DNA of 64,000 nt from Azotobacter salinestris (GCF_009363155.1 NZ_CP045302.1:3889001-3953000); one strand, 5' to 3'; counted from the first letter of the stretch, positions 28,756 to 38,452 are shown. The notes: a model not told the origin generated them from the letters alone. Numbers and translations are program-made.

Positions 28756-29895
28756 TCAGCCGGAAGCTGCCGTCAGGGGCGCGCGGCCGGCCGTTGCCCG
28801 GCGATGGGCCACGGCCAGGGCATCGGCCTCGCGGATGGCCCGGTAGACGTCGTCCGGCGCCACGGCGAAGGGCATGTTGCCCATGCTCTCGTGCTTCTCG
28901 CAGGCCCGCTCCGCCACCCGCCGCCACTGCGCTTCGGCGAAGACCTTGACGCCGAGATCCTGCAGGGTCGACGGCAGGTCGACCGCCTGGATGAAGTCGA
29001 GCACCGTGGCGATCTCTTCCTCCGGCGCCCGCTCCAGCACCAGCTGGGCGAGCAGGGCGAAGGCCATTTTCTCGCCGTGGCGGGCGTGCTGCAGGGCGGG
29101 CACGGCGAGCATGCCGTTGTGGATCGCATGGGCCGCGGCGCGGCCGCCGCCGTCGGCGCTCACCCCGCTGAGGTAGACGGTCGCCTCCAGCACCGCCTCC
29201 ACCGCCCGGCTCGAGCGCTGGTGCTCCACATCGAGGCGCGCCTGGGCGGCGTTCTCCAGCAGACTGTCCAGACACAGACGGGCGGTGGCCAGGGCGGTGC
29301 GCGCGGCGCGGGTCGGCGCCGTGCGTCCGGCCCTGGCCCGGTAGCAGGCACGCACCTCGAAGTAGGTCGCCAGGGCCTTGCCGATGCCGGCGACGAACAG
29401 CCGCGCCGGCGCCGCGGCGAGGATCGCGGTGTCGGCGATGACCACGTCCGGGCCGCCCGGCAGCAGCATGCAGCGGTCGAACTCGCTGTTCAGGGTATAG
29501 ATGAGCGCGCGGGCGGTGCAGGCCGCATCGCTGGAGGCGGTGGTCGGCACGGTCAGCACCGGCAGCCGCTCGTGGCAGGCCACCGCCTTGGCGGTGTCCA
29601 GGGTCTTGCCGCCGCCGATGCCGACGATCAGCTCGGCCTTGATGCTGCGCGCCAGCTCGCGGTTGCGGTTGATCTCGATGCGCGTGCATTCGTGCTGGAA
29701 CTTGCCGAACACCGCCGAGCCGCGCGCCTCGAACGAGGGGCCGGCCTCGGCGATCGCCCGCTCGAGGATGAACTTGTCGCAGAGGACGTAGGCACGGCTG
29801 CCGAAGGCCTGCGCATAGCTGCCCAGCTCGGCCAGCAGGCCCTTGCCCATGAAGAACTTGCCCGGAGGGCGGATGGAGATTGCGCCGTTCGGCAT
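28756..29895 (-). CDS. Glycerol-dehydrogenase-like (GldA family) protein with altered metal site
   Basis: A 379-residue member of the iron/zinc-containing polyol dehydrogenase group (GldA branch). The NAD-binding GIGGGKTLDTAKAV motif, PTTASSDAACTA, and two metal-ligand histidines (HAIHNGML and HARHGEKMAF) are present. The third ligand, the Asp of the family's GxGDAL motif, is replaced by Lys: the sequence reads VAGIGKALATYFE. The change needs more than one base, so it is not a single read error. It may have lost classical metal-dependent dehydrogenase activity or belong to a variant subfamily. It is divergent from the MalT-like regulator, 264 bp apart, which probably controls it (inference). 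Confidence 0.85.
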   Translation of the reverse strand: MPNGAISIRPPGKFFMGKGLLAELGSYAQAFGSRAYVLCDKFILERAIAEAGPSFEARGSAVFGKFQHECTRIEINRNRELARSIKAELIVGIGGGKTLDTAKAVACHERLPVLTVPTTASSDAACTARALIYTLNSEFDRCMLLPGGPDVVIADTAILAAAPARLFVAGIGKALATYFEVRACYRARAGRTAPTRAARTALATARLCLDSLLENAAQARLDVEHQRSSRAVEAVLEATVYLSGVSADGGGRAAAHAIHNGMLAVPALQHARHGEKMAFALLAQLVLERAPEEEIATVLDFIQAVDLPSTLQDLGVKVFAEAQWRRVAERACEKHESMGNMPFAVAPDDVYRAIREADALAVAHRRATAGRAPLTAASG

Positions 29896-30159
29896 GATGG
29901 ATGGCCCTGTTGTCGGATCTTGTAGGCGGGATGCGCACGTCGGGTCGCGGGCCGGGGGCGTTGCCCCGGGTCGGCGGGTGGCGGGGGCTACGGTAGGAAA
30001 AGGCCGGGAGTCGGAATAACTACCCGGATGGGGGGCGCGGACGGGTGGGATAGGGCATTATCCTTGCGGGCGACGCGCCGCACGGCCCCGGCTGCCGCGC
30101 AGGCCGCGTCGGAGACAACAAGAACAGGTCGGAACAGACCGGCTTTCGAGGTATGAAAG

Positions 30160-32862
30160 ATGGATCGACGCCATTCCGAGCGCCGCTTCGCTCCCGTCTA
30201 CAGCCAGGGCACTTGCGGCCTGCCGCTGATCGCCACCAAGTTCGTCCCGCCGCGCTCGCCTGGCGTGCTGCTGGTTCGCCCGCGCCTGCTGGCGCGCTTC
30301 GAGCCGCTGGCCGAGCGCAGCCTGGCGCTGGTCTGCGCCGGCGCCGGCTTCGGCAAGACCACGCTGCTCGCCCAGTGCCGCAGCCAGCTGCAGGAGCGCG
30401 GCGAAGCCGTCGCCTGGCTGAGCCTGGACGAAGGCGACGACGTGCCCGAGTACTTCTGCCACTACCTGCTCGACGCCCTGCTGCCGCTGCATCCCGGCCT
30501 CGGCTGGCGGCTGGGCTTTCTCGCCGCCGGGCTGCCGTCCATCGACCTGGTGTTCGGCCACCTGATCAACGCGGTGCAGGCGGTGGAGGTGCCGCTCTAC
30601 CTGATCGTTGACGACTACCACACGATCCGCAATCCGGCGATCCACCGTGCCTTCGCCTACCTGCTCGAACACGCGCCGGCCAACTTCCACGTGCTGCTCG
30701 GCAGCCGCAGCCTGCCGTCGCTGCCGCTGAGCCGCCTGCGCTCGCGCCACCAGCTGATCGAGGTCGACACCAACGACCTGCGCTTCAACCTCTGCGAGGC
30801 GCGCCACTACTTCGCCGACTCCGCCGCCCTGGCCCTGAGCAACGCGCAGACCCAGCGCCTGCTGGAGCTGACCGAGGGCTGGATCACCGGCATGCAGATG
30901 GCCACCCTGTCGCCCTCGATCAAGGACAACCCGGCGCAGGTCATCGACAGCCTGAGCCATGGCGGCCGGCTGGTCGGCCGATATCTGGAGGACGTGGTGT
31001 TCGAGCCGCTGCCGGCGGCGGTCGACGACTTCCTGATGCGCACCTCGATCCTCGACCGCTTCTGCGCCGAACTGTGCGACGCGGTCACCGGGCGCCACGA
31101 TGGTCACGCCATGCTCGACTGGATCGAGCGGCACAATCTGTTCGTCGCTGCGCTGGACGACCACGGCCAGTGGTTCCGCTACCACCACCTGTTCGCCGAG
31201 ACCCTGCAGACCCGCCTGCGCCGGCGCACCGACCTGGATATCACCGCGCTGCACGAGCGCGCCGGCAACTGGTTCGCCGGGCAGAGCCTGTGGGCCGAGG
31301 CGACCCGCCACGCGCTGGCCGCCGGCAAGGTCGAGAGCGCGCCGGGCCGCGCCGGGCTGGGCGCCCAGTCGCTGGCCGAGCGCGGCGACATCGACACCCT
31401 GCTGGGCTGGCTGCAGCAACTGCCGATCACCGCCGACGAGCACCGCATCAGCCTGCAGCTCAACCTGGCCTGGGCGCTGGCCCACCGTTTCCGCTTCGAT
31501 GAGTCGCGGCGCCTGCTCGGCGAGCTGCGCCGCTGGTTCGCCGTGCACCCGGCGCGTCGCGACCTGCGGGTCAAGCTGGACGCGGTGGCGGCCATCTGCG
31601 AGGCCTTCGCCGAGAACGTGCAGACCGGCATCGCCCTGGCCGAGCCGCTGCTGGCGCAGATCCCCTGCGGCGACAGCTGGGTCGACGGCCTGGTCTGCAA
31701 CGTCCTCAGCTACTGCCACCTGGTCCTCGGCCAGCACGATCAGGCCCAGGCCGTGCAGCGCCACACCCTCTATCCGGGGGCGCCCACCGAGAACCTGTTC
31801 GTCACCGTCCACCGTGCCTTCATCCTCGGCCAGAGCCACCTGCGCCAGGGCGATCTGCGCACCGCCGAGGCCTGTTTCCTGCAGGCGATGGAGTCCGCCG
31901 ACCGGCTCACCGGACCGCAGTCCAGCGGCAGCGCCACCCTGGCCGCCTCGCTGGCCGAACTGGCCTACGAGCACGGCGACTGGGAGCGCCTGGATGCGCT
32001 GGTGCGCCAGCGCGGCCTGCAGATCGACCGCGTGGCGCCCCTTGACGGCGTGCTGGCGGTCTACCGCGCGCTGTGCCGGCGGGCGCTGGCCGAGGACGAC
32101 GGGGTGCAGGCGCGCCTGCTGCTCCAGCACGCCCAGGAAATCGCCGCCCAGCGCCGCTGGAACCGCCTGCAGGCGGCGCTGCTCGCCGAACAGGTGCGCC
32201 TGCAGCTGCAGCGCGACGACCTGGCCGGCGCCGAGCACATGCTGCGGCGCATCGAGCTGCTGAAGAGCGACGAGGGCGCCATCCCGGGCTGCCGCCACTA
32301 CGCGCGCATCGCCCGCGCCCGGCTGCTGCTCGCCCAGGGCCTGGGCCTGGCGGCGGCCGACTGCCTGGCCGGGGTGGTGGCCGAGTTCGAGGCGCACGGA
32401 CAATTGCTCGAAGCCGCGCGCCTGCGCCCGCTCTGGGCCATCGCCCTCTGGCAGGGCGACGAGCGCGAGGCCGCCATCGCGGCCCTGCTGCCGGCGCTGC
32501 AACTGGGCCAGCGGGAAAACCTGCTGTGCAGCCTGACCGACGCCGGCCGCGCCCTGTTGCCGCTGCTGAGCCGCTGCGCCGCGCTGGAGGCGGGCGGCAG
32601 CGACCTCGCGGGCTACCTCGCCATCCTGCGCGAACGCCTCGGCGGCGAGGACTGCGCCGAGCCGCCGTTCAGCCTCAGCGAACGGGAAAGCCAGACCCTG
32701 CGTCTGGTCGCCGCCGGCCAGTCCAACAAGGAAATCGCCCGCACCCTGGATATTTCCGTGGAAACGGTGAAATGGCACCTGAAGAACCTCTACGGGAAGC
32801 TCCAGGTCACCAGCCGGACGCGGGCGATGAGCCGGGCGCGGGAGTTGAGTCTGCTGGAGTGA
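30160..32862 (+). CDS. MalT-like LuxR-family transcriptional regulator
   Basis: A 900-residue STAND-type regulator: a P-loop ATPase domain at the N-terminus (Walker [13 protein letters not shown] near residues 61-71, LIVDDYHTI as Walker B), a long superhelical TPR-like sensor region, and a C-terminal LuxR helix-turn-helix ([20 protein letters not shown] then [20 protein letters not shown]). Such proteins are ATP- and ligand-dependent activators; in pseudomonads relatives control alcohol/PQQ dehydrogenase and porin genes. ATG 30160 follows GAGGTATGAAAG. The divergent dehydrogenase, and the two porins with related leaders, are the likely regulon. Its 5' region is echoed at about 20126-20330. 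Confidence 0.92.
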   Translation: MDRRHSERRFAPVYSQGTCGLPLIATKFVPPRSPGVLLVRPRLLARFEPLAERSLALVCAGAGFGKTTLLAQCRSQLQERGEAVAWLSLDEGDDVPEYFCHYLLDALLPLHPGLGWRLGFLAAGLPSIDLVFGHLINAVQAVEVPLYLIVDDYHTIRNPAIHRAFAYLLEHAPANFHVLLGSRSLPSLPLSRLRSRHQLIEVDTNDLRFNLCEARHYFADSAALALSNAQTQRLLELTEGWITGMQMATLSPSIKDNPAQVIDSLSHGGRLVGRYLEDVVFEPLPAAVDDFLMRTSILDRFCAELCDAVTGRHDGHAMLDWIERHNLFVAALDDHGQWFRYHHLFAETLQTRLRRRTDLDITALHERAGNWFAGQSLWAEATRHALAAGKVESAPGRAGLGAQSLAERGDIDTLLGWLQQLPITADEHRISLQLNLAWALAHRFRFDESRRLLGELRRWFAVHPARRDLRVKLDAVAAICEAFAENVQTGIALAEPLLAQIPCGDSWVDGLVCNVLSYCHLVLGQHDQAQAVQRHTLYPGAPTENLFVTVHRAFILGQSHLRQGDLRTAEACFLQAMESADRLTGPQSSGSATLAASLAELAYEHGDWERLDALVRQRGLQIDRVAPLDGVLAVYRALCRRALAEDDGVQARLLLQHAQEIAAQRRWNRLQAALLAEQVRLQLQRDDLAGAEHMLRRIELLKSDEGAIPGCRHYARIARARLLLAQGLGLAAADCLAGVVAEFEAHGQLLEAARLRPLWAIALWQGDEREAAIAALLPALQLGQRENLLCSLTDAGRALLPLLSRCAALEAGGSDLAGYLAILRERLGGEDCAEPPFSLSERESQTLRLVAAGQSNKEIARTLDISVETVKWHLKNLYGKLQVTSRTRAMSRARELSLLE

Positions 32863-33378
32863 GGCGGCTGGGCTGGCGGGTTGCCGCTCGTCGGCTGCGT
32901 CGTATTCCCAAGCGGCATTCCGCAGGCTAGCCGCTTGCCGCGTGTTTCTGCGTGACTATTTTTATTTCCCACCTTAATTGTTTTCCGGCTTTCCCTATTG
33001 CCAATCAGCCAGTAACTGTGTGCTTTGGGCGGCTGTCTCCGTTCGCTGGCTGGATAACGGTAGCGTGATCGTTGTTGCCGCTGAAAAGCGTGGGCGGATT
33101 TATTGGGTCGAGAGTCCTGGGCTTGGTTACTTGCTGGCTGTGCCCGATTTACTGGCCGAATAAAAACACTCCATTTTAAAGTATTCGGTTTTGGCTGCTC
33201 CCATTTCGGGTTGTCTTTGTCTATCGAGGTTGATGAAGCTTCAGAGCGCCCTATCAATGCTTCGGTTGAATAAGCCAGCCCTGTTTGTCACAAAGGCAAA
33301 TGGCAAGTTTGCTCTTTGGCACATAAACACTTGGATGCAACCGGCAACCAATTCACTTCGAAACAGAGGGTGAACGCC
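32863..33378. other. AT-richer intergenic region before the RTX gene
   Basis: About 515 bp with lower GC than both neighbours, T-rich near 32955-32990 and containing TAAAAACACTCCATTTTAAA around 33162-33180, which could be promoter-like. Short open frames exist but none has a ribosome site or recognisable sequence. Low GC here and in the following genes marks the start of a compositionally different accessory segment. Confidence 0.5.
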
Positions 33379-34356
33379 ATGGCTCATGATCGAACTTGCG
33401 ACAGCGATTCCGACAATACTGCCGACCTGACGCTCGAAGGCACCCCCGGTGACGATGTGCTTCAGGGCCAGGCCGGCAATGACACCATTTATGGCCGGGC
33501 CGGGAACGATACGCTTCGGGGTGGGCCGGGAAACGACTTCATCATCGGCGAAGCCGGCGATGACTGGATCATGGGCCAGAGCGGCAACGATCTGCTGGAT
33601 GGCTACGAAGGAGATGATCGCATCGAGGGCGGCGATGGCGACGACAGCCTGGGCGGCGGGCCCGGTTCCGACGTGCTGATCGGCGGCAACGGCAACGATT
33701 CCTACGTCTTCTATGAAGGCGACAGGATCATCGAGCGCAAGAACGGTGGCATCGATCATGTGACCGTCTATACGCCGCGCGACTATACGCTCGGCAAAAA
33801 CCTGGAAAACCTGACCCTGAAGGGGAACGACACGGCCGTCGGGCGCGGAAACGCGCTCGACAACTTGATCATCAACGACAACCCGAACGAGGCGCGGCTC
33901 TATGGGCGCGCGGGGAACGATACCCTGATCGGCTACACCGAGGCCGATCGCCTGGATGGCGGTACGGGAGACGATGTTCTCGATGGCAGGGAAGGTCGCG
34001 ACCGCCTGATCGGCGGGCTAGGCCGCGACACCCTGACGGGAGGGGCCGATGGGGATACCTTCGTGTTCAGGACGGCCAATGAGATCGGCCTGGAGAAGGA
34101 CGATCGGGATGTCATCACCGATTTCGTGTCGGGCCTCGACCGGCTGGATCTTTCCCGCCTGGACGCCGATCTGTCCTCGAAGAAAAACGATGACTTCGAC
34201 ACTTTGCTCACCAGCGGGGCCGATTTCACCGAAGCCGGGCAGCTGAAGTTCGAAGACAGAGTGTTGTATGGCAACCAGGACGCAGACAGCGAGGCCGAGT
34301 TTGCCATCGAGCTTAGTGGCGTCACTGGGTTGGACATGGCCGATATCATTGCCTGA
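33379..34356 (+). CDS. RTX (hemolysin-type calcium-binding) repeat protein
   Basis: A 325-residue acidic protein made largely of GGxGxDxxx nonapeptide repeats: a first block at about residues 24-115 (GDDVLQGQAGNDTIYGRAGN and similar), a middle part with GIDHVTVYTPRDYTLGKNLENL typical of the linker between repeat blocks, and a second block near 190-230, then a C-terminal domain (FVFRTANEIGLEKDDRDVIT to the end) like the type I secretion signal region of alkaline proteases and mannuronan epimerases. Calcium-dependent folding after type I export is expected. There is no N-terminal catalytic domain. ATG 33379 after AGAGGGTGAACGCC is chosen over upstream in-frame codons. No type I secretion genes are near. 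Confidence 0.9.
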   Translation: MAHDRTCDSDSDNTADLTLEGTPGDDVLQGQAGNDTIYGRAGNDTLRGGPGNDFIIGEAGDDWIMGQSGNDLLDGYEGDDRIEGGDGDDSLGGGPGSDVLIGGNGNDSYVFYEGDRIIERKNGGIDHVTVYTPRDYTLGKNLENLTLKGNDTAVGRGNALDNLIINDNPNEARLYGRAGNDTLIGYTEADRLDGGTGDDVLDGREGRDRLIGGLGRDTLTGGADGDTFVFRTANEIGLEKDDRDVITDFVSGLDRLDLSRLDADLSSKKNDDFDTLLTSGADFTEAGQLKFEDRVLYGNQDADSEAEFAIELSGVTGLDMADIIA

Positions 34357-34376
34357 GTCCCCGAGGGCCGCTCGTC

Positions 34377-35102
34377 CTAGCCCGGACGGCGCAGCAGATC
34401 GACACGCATTGGCATGACGAAGCGTGCGCCCTTGGGTCCCATGGAGCCCTCGAATCTTTCGCGCACGGTCCGCCGCAACTCCGGGCTCAGGTGGTGCTGG
34501 GTGTGGGTAGCGCCGATGATGCGCCGTTCGAACTCGGCGAAATCTTGGAAATCATTGCGGGTATTGAAGAAATACTGTCCCGCCAGTTCCAGCAGGCCCT
34601 GCTCGACCGCTTTTCGCAGTGCGGCGAAGGCTGCCTCCCGAACCGTTTTCTCGTCATGGAACAGGCGCACCACGTCATTGAATTCGCCTGCATAGACCGG
34701 CTCCGAAATGTAGGCCAGGCCGCCGGGACGCAGCACCCGGCAGATCTCCCGGATCGCGTCGTCCATGTCGCTCACCGGCACGTGATGGAGCGACTTGAAC
34801 ATCATCACGAGATCGGCGCTGCCGTCCTCCGCCGGGATGGCCTGGGCGCCGGCATGGCGGAAGGTCACCGTGGGCAGGTCGCCGATGGCCAGGTTCTTTT
34901 CAAGCTGGAGGGTGTCCACTTCGCAGGCCAGGATGGACGCCGGCTTCCCTCTCTCGGCGATGGTGCGGGTGTGGGCTGCGGCACCGCAGCCGAGTTCGAT
35001 GATGTGGGCGGAGGCCAGAGGCAGCAGGCCCAGGTAAAGCTCGGCCTCGTCGATCACCTCTGTCACTTCGGGGGCTTGGATTCGCATCTCGGCTGCGCTC
35101 AT
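34377..35102 (-). CDS. Class I SAM-dependent methyltransferase
   Basis: A 241-residue cytosolic methyltransferase of the UbiE/type-11 fold. S-adenosylmethionine motif I is IIELGCGAAAHTRTIAERG, motif post-I LACEVDTLQLEKN, and the LVMMFKSLHHVPVSDMDDAI and VLRPGGLAYISEPVYAGEF segments follow in the correct order. Substrate is unknown. The gene is convergent with the RTX gene (20 bp between stops). Its upstream region was hit by the second IS630 copy, whose end lies 60 bp before the start codon, so native transcription may be changed. Confidence 0.88.
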   Translation of the reverse strand: MSAAEMRIQAPEVTEVIDEAELYLGLLPLASAHIIELGCGAAAHTRTIAERGKPASILACEVDTLQLEKNLAIGDLPTVTFRHAGAQAIPAEDGSADLVMMFKSLHHVPVSDMDDAIREICRVLRPGGLAYISEPVYAGEFNDVVRLFHDEKTVREAAFAALRKAVEQGLLELAGQYFFNTRNDFQDFAEFERRIIGATHTQHHLSPELRRTVRERFEGSMGPKGARFVMPMRVDLLRRPG

Positions 35103-35161
35103 GGGCTGATCCTTTTGCTCGGTATTCGTGGCTCGGTCATTCGTGCAAGGTGGCTACGCTA

Positions 35162-36344
35162 GTGTGGTGAATCACAACTACTCAGGATAAGTCTTGTCTA
35201 CCGCGGAGCTGGCAGAGTTTTTTCGGAGGGCATGCGATGAAAACAGGCCGCCCAGCCGTTCGGATCGAACTGACCGAACAAGAGCATGCCGAACTCACCC
35301 GCCGCCGAGCCAGGCACAAGGGGCCTGCCGATATGCAGCTGCGCGCCGAGATCATTCTGTCCTGCGCTCGAGGCGAGTCCGGCTCTTCCATTGCTCGACG
35401 GCTCGGCATTACGGCGCAAACCGTTTCGAGGTGGCGCCTTCGCTTCGCCCGTTTGGGCCTGCAAGGCCTCAATGACGAGCCGCGCTCAGGCCGCCTACGC
35501 AGCATCAGTGATGAAAAGGTCCAGGAAGTGGTCGACCGGGTGCGGCAGACCCGGCCCGACGATGCCAGCCATTGGAGCTCGCGCCGGATGAGCAAGGCCA
35601 CCCATATTTCACCGGCGAGCGTACAGCGTATCTGGCGAGCCTTCGGGCTCAAGCCTCACCTGGAGCACACCTTCAAGCTGTCCACCGATCCTGCCTTTGT
35701 CGACAAGGTGCAGGATATCGTAGGGCTCTACCTGAATCCGCCGGATAAAGCGCTGGTACTGTGCGTCGATGAGAAAAGCCAGATCCAGGCGCTCAATCGA
35801 ACACAGCCGGGGCTGCCGCTGGAGCCTGGGTATCCGGCGACCCGTACCCATGATTATCAGCGCCATGGCACGACGTCCTTGTTTGCCGCCCTGGATGTGG
35901 CCACCGGCGAGGTGATCGGACGTCTCAAGCGCCGTCACCGCAGCGCAGAATTCCTGGAGTTTCTCAGGGCCATCGAGGAAACGGTCGAGAGCGACAAGGC
36001 CATACACCTGATCATGGATAACTATGCCGTGCACAAGACCGACAAGGTGCGTGCCTGGCTTGTCGCACACCCGCGTTATCACGTGCATTTCACCCCGACG
36101 TCTGCGTCATGGCTGAATCTGGTGGAGCGCTTTTTCTCGATGCTCACCCAGAAGTGGATAAAGCGCCAGGCCCATACCAGCGTGAAGGAACTCGAGCAGT
36201 CCATCGAGTATTACCTGGCGACCTACAACCAGAATCCAAGGCCCTTCCGCTGGCGTAAGGGAGCAGGTGAAATCCTGGCCTCTGTCGGCAGGGCTGCTCG
36301 AGCCTTGCAAAGAAATAATGAAGCGAACTTGTGATTCACCACAC
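35162..36344 (+). mobile_element. IS630-family insertion sequence, copy 2
   Basis: The same 1183-bp element as at 9769-10951, in opposite orientation, with identical 16-bp terminal inverted repeats and TA at both sides (35160-35161, 36345-36346). The right TA is also the left TA of the next insertion sequence. Confidence 0.95.
35237..36334 (+). CDS. IS630-family transposase (copy 2)
   Basis: Intact 365-residue DDE transposase, identical to copy 1 except for Leu87, Ser315 and Glu318. The catalytic residues Asp178, Asp261 and Glu297 are conserved, so both copies could be active. The presence of two nearly identical full-length copies implies recent spread in this genome. Confidence 0.96.
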   Translation: MKTGRPAVRIELTEQEHAELTRRRARHKGPADMQLRAEIILSCARGESGSSIARRLGITAQTVSRWRLRFARLGLQGLNDEPRSGRLRSISDEKVQEVVDRVRQTRPDDASHWSSRRMSKATHISPASVQRIWRAFGLKPHLEHTFKLSTDPAFVDKVQDIVGLYLNPPDKALVLCVDEKSQIQALNRTQPGLPLEPGYPATRTHDYQRHGTTSLFAALDVATGEVIGRLKRRHRSAEFLEFLRAIEETVESDKAIHLIMDNYAVHKTDKVRAWLVAHPRYHVHFTPTSASWLNLVERFFSMLTQKWIKRQAHTSVKELEQSIEYYLATYNQNPRPFRWRKGAGEILASVGRAARALQRNNEANL

Positions 36345-36346
36345 TA

Positions 36347-37256
36347 GGGTTTGTCTGAAAAGTCGATTTGGCTAAAATGCCGCCTCCGTTGTTCCGAGCG
36401 CAGCCATGTCAGGCCGTTACGAGATTTCTGCCCAGCGCTGGGCGATGATCGAAGCCATCGTTTCTCCCCCTCAACGCATGGGCCGCCCCCGGCGAGATGA
36501 CCGCCAGATGCTCAACGGCATCTTCTGGATTCTGTGCTCAGGGGCCAAGTGGCGCGATCTTCCCGAGCGTTATGGCCCCTGGAAGACGGTATATCAGCGC
36601 TTCAGGCTGTGGCGTGACAACGGCACCTTCGAGCAGGTGCTGCGGCATCTGCATCTGCGTCTGCGTGAGGACGGCTTTATCGACCTGGATACCTGGATGG
36701 TCGACTCAACGTCGATTCGGGCCACCAGAGCCGCCAGCGGTGCGAGAAAAAAAGGGGCCTGCAAGAGCCGCAGCACCAATGTCTCGGCCGAAGCCGTGGT
36801 GGGCTGACCACCAAGCTTCATCTGGCCTGTGACAGCAACGGGTATCCGCTGGCAGTGATGCTTTCACCCGGGCAGGACGCCGACTCGCGCTATTTCATGC
36901 CCTTGCTTGAGCAGATCAGCCTGCCTGGCAGCCAGGGTCGTCCGCGCAAGCGCTGCCGGTATGTACTGGCTGACAAAGGCTACGACAGCGAAAGCCTGCG
37001 CCAATACTGCGACCGGTATGGCATGAAGCCCATCATTCCCTTACGCAAGATGCACCGTAAGCCTCGACCGGGCTTGCCTCGCCTATTTGACAGACCGCAG
37101 TACCAAAAGCGCAACGCCATTGAACGACTGTTCAGTTGGCTCAAGGAAAAGCGCCGTCTTTGCACCCGTTATGACAAGCTGGCCAGCAGTTTCAAGGCCA
37201 TGGTCACGCTGGCCTGCATCGAAAAATGCTTACGTGCCGACTTTTCAGACAAACCC
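36347..37256 (+). mobile_element. IS5-family (IS427-like) insertion sequence with frameshifted transposase, 910 bp
   Basis: Ends GGGTTTGTCTGAAAAGTCG (from 36347) and its complement (to 37256) form a 19-bp perfect inverted repeat. TA flanks both sides (36345-36346 and 37257-37258), and the left TA is shared with the end of IS630 copy 2. It is unrelated in end sequence to the IS5-family element at 10954. Confidence 0.94.
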
Positions 37257-37259
37257 TAA
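36406..37259 (+). CDS. IS427-type transposase made by programmed -1 frameshift
   Basis: Two overlapping frames make one transposase. The first (from ATG 36406; SGRYEISAQRWAMIEAIV to the region around the first catalytic Asp in DTWMVDSTSIRA) runs to a stop at 36807. The second frame, one base back, carries GRSRGGLTTKLHLACDSNGY, LADKGYDSESL and NAIERLFSWLKEKRRL. They can be joined at a run of seven A followed by four G (36747-36757), a classic -1 slippery site, yielding about 284 residues with a complete DDE triad. Its stop codon TAA (37257-37259) begins at the target-site TA, outside the element itself. This matches IS427-group elements, where frameshifting is usual, so it is probably functional, not broken. 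Confidence 0.88.
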
Positions 37260-37436
37260 CGCATCGGCTTCCTGTCCGTGATCGGCATGGCGATGCCAGG
37301 GAGCAGGGCTTCGTCCGGGAAACGCCGTCCAGTCAGGGCCGATGCATCGGTCCAAGCGGAACGCCTGCAGGCTATATTTATAGGCCCCTCGGCCCTTGGC
37401 GGCCGGTTGGCTCCAATACAAGAAGGAGCATCTCCA

Positions 37437-37724
37437 ATGAAAGTCCTGCCGGAAGACGTTCGACCCTATAAGAAAACGCCGGTCTTCACAGAGGAAACGG
37501 TGCCTCCGGGCCTATTGCGGCAGCACACGACGAAGGAGGGGGGCTGGGCGAAGATCGTGGTGCTGGAAGGCAGGCTGCTTTATCGGATATTGGCGCCGGA
37601 AGTGAGCGAGATTGTTCTGACACCCGATCGATGTGGTGTCGTCGAGCCTCAAGTGCCGCATGAAGTAAGTCCGGATGGCCCGGTCAGGTTCTTTGTCGAG
37701 TTTCATCGTGTGCCGGGGGAGTAA
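37437..37724 (+). CDS. DUF1971 (YeaR/TehB-like) small protein
   Basis: A 95-residue single-domain cupin-like protein with LPEDVRPYKKTPVFTEETVP, LLRQHTTKEGGWAKI and CGVVEPQVPHEVSPDGPVRF, the signatures of the DUF1971 domain seen in E. coli YeaR and at the N-terminus of TehB-type tellurite-resistance proteins. The His of PHEV and the first-strand His (RQHTT) could bind metal. ATG 37437 follows AAGGAG at a good distance. It begins 180 bp past the IS427-like element and may have lost upstream sequence. YeaR responds to nitrate/NO in E. coli; whether that holds here is unknown. Confidence 0.85.
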   Translation: MKVLPEDVRPYKKTPVFTEETVPPGLLRQHTTKEGGWAKIVVLEGRLLYRILAPEVSEIVLTPDRCGVVEPQVPHEVSPDGPVRFFVEFHRVPGE

Positions 37725-37816
37725 CTCGCTTGTCCACGATCGCAACCGAACCATGTTCTGCTTGTTTCAGGTGATATTGAACTCACGCAGCGCATGAGCG
37801 CTGCCTGTCGCGTAAC

Positions 37817-38452
37817 GTGCCGGACATGTTTATCCAGCGGCTGGAGGATATCTTGGAACCTTGGCACGAAGCCGACTCCATGGAATGGCAGCCTGTCACG
37901 GGAGCAGCGCTGATTGGATTGGCCCTGTCGGTCGGTTACATCGTCTGGCAGCATTGCTTCACATCCGACCGATGGGTGTTTCTGCTCGATAATGCCAACC
38001 TGGCAATCCATGAGGCGGGGCATCCCATCCTTGGCTTGTTGATGCCGGGTCTGGCGGTTTATGGCGGTACTCTTTTCCAGCTTCTGTTTCCTGCGCTGTT
38101 TGCCGGCCATTTCTGGCGGCAACGGCATGGCTTGGGCTGGTCCGTGGCACTCGTGTGGTTCGGCGAGAGTCTGCTGAATGTCGGGCGTTACATGGCCGAT
38201 GCCCGCGTTCACCAATTGCCGTTGGTCGGTGGCGGCGATCACGACTGGACGGAGATTTTCAGTCGCTGGGATATGCTGGCCTGGGATACGGGTATCGCGG
38301 GCATTACCCGGTTGATCGGACTTGGCGTGATGCTGGCCGCCTTGTTCTGGGCGTGGAAACGCTGGCGCAGTGCTCGTGTCTGCCGCCGCCTGCGCCGCTC
38401 ACCGGGCGATCGGATGTTTTCGGCCGACGGAAAAACTCGAATGAGGCGATGA
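37817..38452 (+). CDS. Membrane protein with zincin-type HEAGH motif (putative metallopeptidase)
   Basis: A 211-residue membrane protein with about four hydrophobic segments (roughly residues 28-46, 72-95, 103-120, 160-180). In or next to the second lies AIHEAGHPILGLL, an HExxH zinc-peptidase motif positioned as in site-2-protease-like (M50B) proteins, and later NVGRYMADAR and GGGDHDWTEIF, which could give further ligands. Proteins with this pair of motifs are conserved hypotheticals. Start ATG 37817 (a second Met follows three residues later). Its stop overlaps the start of the next gene by ATGA, implying translational coupling. Peptidase activity is inferred only from the motif. Confidence 0.75.
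   Translation: MPDMFIQRLEDILEPWHEADSMEWQPVTGAALIGLALSVGYIVWQHCFTSDRWVFLLDNANLAIHEAGHPILGLLMPGLAVYGGTLFQLLFPALFAGHFWRQRHGLGWSVALVWFGESLLNVGRYMADARVHQLPLVGGGDHDWTEIFSRWDMLAWDTGIAGITRLIGLGVMLAALFWAWKRWRSARVCRRLRRSPGDRMFSADGKTRMRR

Noticed and set aside
30058-32778. 900-codon open frame antisense to the MalT-like regulator
   Set aside because: Composition (Gln/Ala/Gly/Val rich) is the typical mirror of a GC-biased gene; the plus strand protein has Walker and LuxR motifs.
33191-33373. Small frame upstream of the RTX gene (60 codons)
   Set aside because: No ribosome site, no signal peptide and no conserved-looking sequence; it overlaps the likely promoter/leader of the RTX gene.
9769-37256. A composite transposon carrying the whole interval
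   Set aside because: The interval contains core genes (leuA, endA) in conserved Pseudomonas order and the outer flanks show no common target duplication; each element has its own TA duplication.
36406-37259. Reading the IS427-type transposase as a broken pseudogene
   Set aside because: The break is at an A7G4 slippery run and the shifted frame keeps all DDE motifs, the normal arrangement for this group; both frames are otherwise intact.
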